A stretch of 64,000 nt of DNA from Delphinus delphis (lineage: Eukaryota; Chordata; Mammalia; Artiodactyla; Delphinidae). The notes under the pieces were generated by a model that saw only the letters and a program-made list of their open reading frames with translations, did not search any database and was not told where the DNA came from. Where the stretch lies: positions 117,532,080 to 117,596,079 of the forward strand of contig NC_082684.1 in NCBI RefSeq assembly GCF_949987515.2, read 5' to 3'. A program made the position numbers and the translations under genes. Shown in pieces: positions 57,336-64,000 of the stretch; within the stretch, counting starts at the first letter, position 1; the number at the start of each line of letters is the position of its first letter.

Positions 57336-58655
57336 GCCTTTGCTCTTGCCACACGACTATACTCAATGGCTCGAGGGGCAGCAAGCCAGCTGGTAGATTC
57401 CACAGGCCACTTGCCTCTTGGGCATGGGGGAGTTACAACTGGACAGGGGGAGGCAGGTGAGACAGCAAAGGGCTAGGCCACCCCAAGCGTGTGGACTGGT
57501 GGTATCCAGGGAGCTGTTCCTCAGCCCTCTGGAGAGCGAGCAAAGGCTGGTCAGAGTAACGCCTGACAGAGTTTTAACAGTCTGTCATTGTGAGATGCAG
57601 AGCAGAGAAACAAGAACAATTGCTCTTTCGCCCGAGAAAATGAAAGTTTAGCAACAGGAAAACACAAAGCCTGGGTCCATGATTGCACAGATGAGAGAGC
57701 CAATAGAACCCCACCTTCTCAATCAATGTTTGTTGAATGAGTGTAGAAATGAAAGAGGAAAAGAATAAAAATACATATACAACATGGAGAAGCAACCCAG
57801 GTAAGGTCACTGTAGCAGAGAGAAGAAACAGATCAGGTCACCATTGTTTTCTTTCACAACATCTTTCTTTCTTAGGACTGCTTACCTTTCCATATTTGCA
57901 CCATAGAAAGAGGTTAAAGGGCCATAACTTTCATTTTCTTTCTATTATTATACATGTGGGCCTCTTCCCATGTATCCTCCATACATAGAACAGAGCTACC
58001 CTTCATCTCCTGGCAGGGGGCTTCCAAGTTGACACAGAAGGGACCAAACAGATGATGGAAACAGGTTACCCATTCTATAGGGGAGGGTACTAAGACCCAG
58101 AAAGGATGAAGAGTTTGCCCAAGGTCAAGGAACACATCCTCCTCTCTGGCCATCCTCTACTGCTAATACTATAGTTTTCCTTTAGTTTTCTAGACTTGAG
58201 ATATACTGAGTGTCCATATATTGAGAAAAAGAAGCAAATATGCACCAGTGTCTCACAGATCTTGGGCACTGACTCTCAAAGATCTCCCTCTGGAAGATGA
58301 AACTGAGGGGTAATGATGGTGTCACATGGGGCAGAGAATTGGAGGCATTTAAGTAGAGGAAACATACAATAGTCCTTCACAACGGTTCAGGAGTTGGGTG
58401 GTAACAAAGTCCTTTGAGCCCATTGTCTCAACTGGCCCCCACCCAATGTCCTGGAGAAAGCTCTCCACTTTAACTATAAAGCTCAGAAAGCCCACAGATA
58501 GTGAATGTCTGTCCCACATAGAGTGAACTCGGAGTCAAAGTTTACTCTCCGCTCTTTTGATTTCAGCTAAATTCTTCCCAGCATCACACAGAAGGGAAGA
58601 CAGAAATATACAGACAGGAGGAAGGAGCTCTGCCACAGTCACATTCATGGAATGA
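57336..58655. other. Intergenic
   Basis: Average composition. A reversed MIR-like patch is at 58060-58130 ('CCATTCTATAGGGGAGGGTACTAAGACCCAGAAAGG..GCCCAAGGTCAAGG'). Otherwise nothing recognised. Confidence 0.45.
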
Positions 58656-58860
58656 ATGCAATGTTCAATCACTCATTCATTCATTCATCCACTTTCTTGT
58701 TTTATTGAGAGCCTACTGTGTGCCAGACACCATAAAAAGCATGTAGCGGTCCCTACGCTCATGAAGCTTAATTATTTTGATGGCTTTCGGGCAGTTTTTT
58801 ATACAAACAAGGGGAAAAAAACCTTGAACATAAATCTCTCCCAAGGTGACTAAATTGCCA
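58656..58860 (-). mobile_element. L2 LINE 3' end
   Basis: Reversed L2 end: (ATTC)n at 58671-58688, then 'TTATTGAGAGCCTACTGTGTGCCAGACACCAT' and 'GGTCCCTACGCTCATGAAGCTTA'. Confidence 0.7.
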
Positions 58861-59938
58861 CCAATGAAAGCTCATGCTCATAGCTTCAAGAGCACCAAAA
58901 CATGTTTCATAAAACCTGGTTGAAGTCTGGGATATGTCAGCATCCAGCCTCCTTTCTTAATTTCCTATGCACAGCATTTTCTTTTCACTACGTTAGGGCC
59001 ACTCCATGCTGGTGAGATCATCCATACGGCCAACCATTCAGCAATATGGAGACTGTTAGGATAAAAAAAAAAATGTACTTGAAGAAGTAAACCTAACTAT
59101 TATCAACTCTTATCACTCCAACGAAAATCCAAGCTGTTTCTCAAACTTGCTTTATCATAAGAATCCCCTAAAATACATGTTAAAATGCAGATTTCTGGAC
59201 ACGCATGCATCACCTGATTTAGACCTGCCAAAGGGGAAATCTCGTCCACACCTTTCTTTCCATAAGTCCAGTAATTTGGGAAATCTCTGCTTTTGACTAC
59301 TTCCGCCATTATAGAAAGCAGAAAAAAAGAACTCTAGATATCTCACCTAGGCTTTGCATTTTCGAAGAATTCTAGGAAGCAGGAACACCAAAAGGTGTTC
59401 AAAATCTGTAAGTCAGGGGACTAGATGGGTTGTCTATTCAAAGCGAGGCAGGCGAGAGATGAGCACGGAAGATCGTGGGGTGGGGGGAAGGGAAAAGGAG
59501 AACTCAGATGAGGACTCAGGGTACAGAAACGTTAACAGATCAACAGCTCTGCAGATAAGCAGCTCAGCTTGGCCAAATATATGTAACTGGCACAAAGTAA
59601 GCCAGTTAGACCAAACCCACCTGACTGAGTTGCTCATAAACAGAAGGACTTGCTTAATGCCTACTGCTGACACCGCTGGGAACTGAGTCAGCCCTTGACA
59701 ATCCATGGGAGGCCGTTCAGTGCCTTTCAGCAAACCTAAGCCCCTCTGTGGCCCTTTTACACAAGCCTGTTCCTGTTTTGACAAGCGTGAGGAAATTGGT
59801 CGGAAGGTGTTTAAAAAGGCTTTTGTCCCTAATCCTGAAGCTCCCTTGCTTCTTGCTTGCTCCTTGCAAGGATGAAGCTATCAAAAATCCCCATTGTCTC
59901 GGGTCTGAAATGCCGTTTTAGGTCTAACCTAAAGGTTA
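58861..59938. other. Intergenic
   Basis: A MER5-like patch may lie at 59135-59300 ('CTCAAACTTGCTTTATCATAAGAATCCCC..TTAAAATGCAGATTTCTGGAC'). The region 59640-59938 has T/C-rich LTR-like text but no boundary. No gene supported. Confidence 0.4.
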
Positions 59939-60004
59939 GCACTAAATGTTTGGATGATAAGCACTAAATGCTTAGATGATAAGCACTAAATGCTTATCAT
60001 CCAA
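59939..60004. repeat. 22-bp tandem repeat (three units) with a hairpin
   Basis: Units begin at 59939, 59961 and 59983 with GCACTAAATG. The 14-base arms at 59950-59963 (TTGGATGATAAGCA) and 59991-60004 are exact reverse complements separated by 27 bases. Confidence 0.9.
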
Positions 60005-61189
60005 GATCTGTAACTGACATAAGAATTCCCAAGCTTGACAACTCTGAGAAATTAATAAAAATGGAGTTTGTATTATTTTAGGAACAGAAGCAGGAGATAA
60101 CTTCAATTCATCAACTTTTTAAAAAACAAGGCTGCTAAGTGAGATCTTGGAACACGGAAGGCAGAGGGAAATCTGTTCATAGAGCTCAAAAAATACACCC
60201 AATTTATTCCCTGTCTTTTACATTCAATCACCTGCAGCTTACTTTCACACAAAGACTCTCAATCCTCAGGATGATACAATGAGGTAGAAACGATTATTCC
60301 CAATTCACAGAAGAGAAAACTGAGGTTCAGAGTGGTTATGTGACTAGAGTGGGAGACGAGGCTCTTACCTGAACTCAAGTTTGTTATTCTGATTCCAAAG
60401 AAAGAGATACATCATGTAACATCACTTGGATTTCCCAGGAAACCTAAGGAGAGTGTTCTGATAAGTAGTATCTCCCAACTAGATCATGAAAGTAGGCAAC
60501 TTCTCTTACCCATCTTTGCCTCCCTAGAGCCCAGCACAAAACTCAGAAAACATTTGATGACTGAATGAATGATTTAGCATAAGTTTGAACTTTTAATGAT
60601 TGCAGTCCTTGCAGATCTCTAAGAGAGATTCCTTTTGTTTTAAGCCATTCCTTTGTTTTAAAGCTTGATTCTCCTAGAGAATCTCTTCTCCGTGTTTGTC
60701 TTCCACCTAATCATTTGCCATCAGGGCTGGGATCCAGAGAACGCCTTCCCAAATGCAGTCCAGTTCAGCACTACCTAATCTCTCAAAACACCTTGCACTG
60801 CATCTCAGAGACATGTCCCTCGAGACATGAACAGACAACTAAGTCAGACCACCAGAATGTTCAAAGTCTATGGCATTGACAGGCAGACAATTAGATGAGT
60901 CACTGGGCTATGGGGTGATGTCTAAGCACCTCTGTCAGATCACCAAATCCTGGGGAGGTGGTGGTTATGTATAACTGAGAGTCAGCTGCAAGGTTACGCC
61001 TCAGCTTGCCTGCAAGAAATGCCATCCTGTGGGACGGGTCCAGGAAGTTGCTTCTTCACTTGAAACCTGGAGAGAGAGCCATCGCCTCAGTTCCCCCTTC
61101 ACGGGGCTCACAGAGACAATTCTTGGAGGCAGGCAAGCTGCTCCTATGAGTTTCCCTCCCTAGGACACAACAGCTGCAGCCCAACACCT
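60005..61189. other. Intergenic with MIR and L2 scraps
   Basis: 60240-60395 is a reversed MIR ('CCCAATTCACAGAAGAGAAAACTGAGGTTCAGAG'). 60470-60575 is a + strand L2 3' end ('CTAGAGCCCAGCACAAAACTCAG..TGATGACTGAATGAATGA'). The rest is unrecognised. Confidence 0.5.
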
Positions 61190-61400
61190 GGGTTTGAGCC
61201 TTGGTTCTGCCAATTTCCAGCTTTAGCACTTTTGGCTGGCAGTATCACTTTTCTGAGCCTCCGTTTCTATGGATGTGGAAAAATAGATCATAGTGCTACT
61301 TTTGCCATTGGGCTGTCATGAAATTTAAAGAAAGACTCAATATGGAAAAGCGTAAAGCCCAACTCATTGTAAACTTTTGACATATGTCAGTTATTATTAG
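61190..61400 (+). mobile_element. MIR SINE
   Basis: MIR pattern with 'TGGGTTTGAGCCTTGGTTCTGCCAATTTCCAGC' and 'CTTTTCTGAGCCTCCGTTTCTATGGATGTGGAAAAATAG'. Confidence 0.7.
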
Positions 61401-63240
61401 TATGATATTCTTCCACTCTTACAACTATTTTTTTAAAAAACTCAAATGGATTGTCTCATAAATATCTGCTACTTGTCACTCAAACGACATCAAATAGTGT
61501 GTGTGAGACATGTTTGTCCTTCATGGGCTCACAGACTTGGTAATCTCAGAGGACCCCCAGATAACACCTCTCACTTTAGACAAAGCAAAGGCTGGGAGAA
61601 GCAGACTATCCAGGCTCACGTCAGAGTTCAGGTTTCCTCTTGTCTCATCCATGCTGGCTCTGCTGCACCATTTTCTCCTCTCACCGTTCACACCATCTCT
61701 TTAGTGTCCAAATAAATCCCTCTCTGGAGTCTGAAAATGTTGTTGCTAGCGGTGGGAACTGCCAAAGTATCATTTCTATGGCTCTTCAGTCCTTGCATTT
61801 AAAAATGTCTCTCACACTTATAATCTAAGATGTAAACTCTTTAAAAGTTCAGCATAAGTTTCCAGTAGACGAAGCATAAGAAATCATAAAAGAGAGGCAG
61901 TTTCAGGAAGGTTTGAAGCTAGAGAATGCTCCCATGTCTTAACAGCCCATTGAGAGATCTTGTTTCCTGAGATTCTAATCCAATATTTCAGACCAAAGAG
62001 CTTCATGACTTGATGACTTCCTGGAGGCAGGGGGAGGGGTAGGGCGTGGAATTCCTCTGTAGAGATCCTTTACTGAGATCAACATAAGCACTAGAACTTT
62101 TAGAGGCTAGGCTCTCTTTTCTTATATTTCAGTGTAATCAGAAGCACCACTGTCCTCAATTTACAGACCTCAAGATTGGAGGCGCTCTGTCCTTGTATGG
62201 AGATGGTGTCTCCATGAAGACAGAACTAGGTCTGGCTCCCACTGCTGCATTTCCTCAGTCTAGAGCAGCAACTATCAGATGGTGGCCGGTCAAAAATACT
62301 TGGTGCTGTTTCTGTTGCTTAGAGGCAAGTTTTAGAATACAAGGTATTTATGAAACTTTTGATGTCTCCATAGAGTTGAACAGGTCAACAAGAACAAGAG
62401 TAGCAACAGAACAAGCAGAAAAAACTTAGTCTGCCAAGACTCAACTCTGTCCTCTACTCACCAAGCCACAGAGTTTGTTTTCCCATTGCCTTTGCAGATC
62501 TCTGCAGCATGATTGTTTGGGTGTGCCACTTCTGCCTGGTTCTAGGAACCACACTATCTTCCAGGAATTCACACAATACACAGGTTTTGGAGGAATGCCA
62601 GCTTGTACTCAGACTTCCTTTTCAGAAATCAAGTCAGTTTCTATCTCCAGATCTTTCTATCAGCAGTTACTGTATTTCAGCTTTGGTTTTCTCCACGGGA
62701 CACAGCACAAACATTGTAATTGGGTCACCCTCTGACTTAGATCACTTCTTATCCCATTATCGAAGGTGATCAGCTTGACTTTCACGGCAGAAGAGATTGG
62801 TGTCCTCAGGAAACCTGAGAAAACTTCCCAAAGATCTGATCTTTGGGAAGAGGTTAATTCTTTAATAAGGAAAACAAAGAAACAGCATTCAGTGGCAGGC
62901 ACTAGAACAGTGTTTACATGAGAAATGGATTCCAGTATGTATAAAAAATATATATCTGTTGATGCCACTCTGTTCAGAGGAAAAAAGTGATACTAAGGTC
63001 AAGGTGACTGAGAGAAGCCTCCCATATTCAGATCTCAGATGGGATGGAAGAAAAGGTGTGGAAGGAATGAAGGGGATTTCTAGATATTTAAAAGATGACC
63101 TAGTTTCCCAGCTTTTTGATATGGAGTTTTGGTTTCCTTATCTCCCATCTCACTGCCCCCATCCCACTGTCTCTGCCTGGAGGCCACGTGTGTCAGTACA
63201 GAGTTATTCCCATCGGCCTTTGGAGTCCAGTTACTCATTC
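61401..63240. other. Intergenic, nothing recognised
   Basis: No repeat or gene signal I can support. Small open frames overlap on both strands. Confidence 0.5.
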
Positions 63241-63254
63241 AAAAATATTGATTG

Positions 63255-63564
63255 GACTTCCCTGGTGGCACAGTGGTTAAGAATCGGCCTGCCAATACAG
63301 GGGACACATGTTCCATCCCTGGTCCAGGAATATCTCACATGCCATGGAGCACCTAAGCCCATGTGCCACAACTACCGAGCCCGTGTGCCACAACTACTGA
63401 AGCCCGCCCACCTAGAGCCCATGCTTCACAACGAGAAGCCACCCAATGAGAAGCCCATGCACCGCAATGAAGAGTAGCTCCTGTTCTCCTCAACTAGAGA
63501 AAGCCAGCATGCAGCAACGAAGACCCAACGCCGCCAAAAATAAATAAATAAATAAATTTATTTT
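63255..63564 (+). mobile_element. Long-form CHR tRNA-SINE
   Basis: Starts GACTTCCCTGGTGG, has 'CACAGTGGTTAAGAATC', repeated 'CCACAACTAC' motifs and an (AAAT)n tail. Flanks AAAAATATTGATTG (63241) and AAAAATATATTGATTG (63565) mark the target, differing by one inserted AT. It is inserted at the end of an L2 fragment. Confidence 0.92.
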
Positions 63565-63574
63565 AAAAATATAT

Positions 63575-64000
63575 TGATTGAGTGCCTTGTCCATGCCAGG
63601 TACTGTTCTGGTTGCTGCAGAGACTAAAACAACCAAGGAGCTCATATCCTCCTTGGGGAAAGACAGACAATAAACAAATGAACAAATAAATAAATGAGGT
63701 AACACAAACAGTGGTTGATAAGATGAAGAAAATACACAAGAGACAGAGTGGGGTGGTCTCCTCTAGAGGAAGTCCAGGGATAGCCTTTGGGAAGAAATGG
63801 CCTGAGAGCCAACATGGGAATGATAAGAAGTCAGCCACTGGCGGCTGGGAGAGTGTTCCTGGCCAGAAGAGCAGGTGCAAAGTTCTGAGCTGGGAAAGAG
63901 CTTGGCAGAGCACAGTGGGCAAAAGGAAACGAGGAGAGGAGCTCAGAGAGTAGCAGGAAGGCCATCAATCAGCCATCTGTACCTCTGGACATAAGTAGGA
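63575..64000 (-). mobile_element. L2 LINE fragment, running off the window
   Basis: Reversed L2 end: 'TTGAGTGCCTTGTCCATGCCAGGTACTGTTCTGG', 'GAGACTAAAACAACCAAGGAGCTCAT' and 'AGACAGACAATAAACAAATGAACAAATAAATAA'. The internal part follows with 'GAGTGTTCCTGGCCAGAAGAGCAGGTGCAAAGTTCTGAG'. Confidence 0.7.

Noticed and set aside
62959..63477. 172-residue open frame
   Set aside because: Its second half is the translation of a long-form CHR SINE. The first half has no recognisable family.
1..64000. CRISPR arrays, phage or bacterial operons
   Set aside because: None is present. The spliced gene, SINEs, LINEs and CpG island show that this is mammalian nuclear DNA. The regular repeats are microsatellites or two small tandem repeats.

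Overview
The window reads as mammalian nuclear DNA from a whale or dolphin. The main evidence is at least eight copies of a roughly 192-bp tRNA-derived SINE of the CHR type that is abundant in cetaceans. It has a GC-rich body, a tRNA-like head with A and B boxes, and clear target-site duplications. Longer and older CHR copies, and L1 3' ends of the type found in even-toed ungulates and whales, are also present. The gene content and its gene-poor surroundings resemble the region that carries ARRDC4 in human (15q26).

Only one protein-coding gene can be supported. It is a complete, intact ARRDC4 on the + strand, with eight coding exons from the ATG at 34527 to the TGA at 45157-45159. All splice junctions are canonical GT-AG, and the joined reading frame encodes 412 residues. 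The gene starts in a CpG island (about 33950-34960). Its proximal promoter carries six CCAAT boxes, a CACGTG E-box, an AP-1 site and a TATA-like element. The 3' UTR is about 2.7 kb long and ends at an AATAAA at 47870. The product is an alpha-arrestin: an arrestin N fold, an arrestin C fold and two PPxY motifs that recruit NEDD4-family ubiquitin ligases.

Region 1-33950 is an intergenic desert. It holds layers of fossil repeats: MIR, L2, MaLR-type LTRs, MER5-like elements, HAL1/L1-like blocks and 5'-truncated L1 3' ends. Cetacean SINEs were inserted on top of these. Region 33950-47900 is ARRDC4 with its promoter. Intron 3 contains two antisense SINEs at one target site, and intron 5 has a CT microsatellite just upstream of a splice acceptor. 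Region 47900-64000 is again intergenic, with L1, SINE, MIR and L2 fragments, microsatellites, a small tandem repeat that forms a hairpin near 59950, and long stretches where I recognise nothing.

I see no sign of a prokaryotic, viral or otherwise new multi-gene system. The observations most worth checking are the promoter array of ARRDC4, the three-copy target site around the paired intronic SINEs, a SINE whose tail has become a (GT)n repeat, the hairpin repeat, and two repeat-poor blocks that could be conserved enhancers. Repeat family names come from reading the sequence without a library search, so the older ones are tentative.
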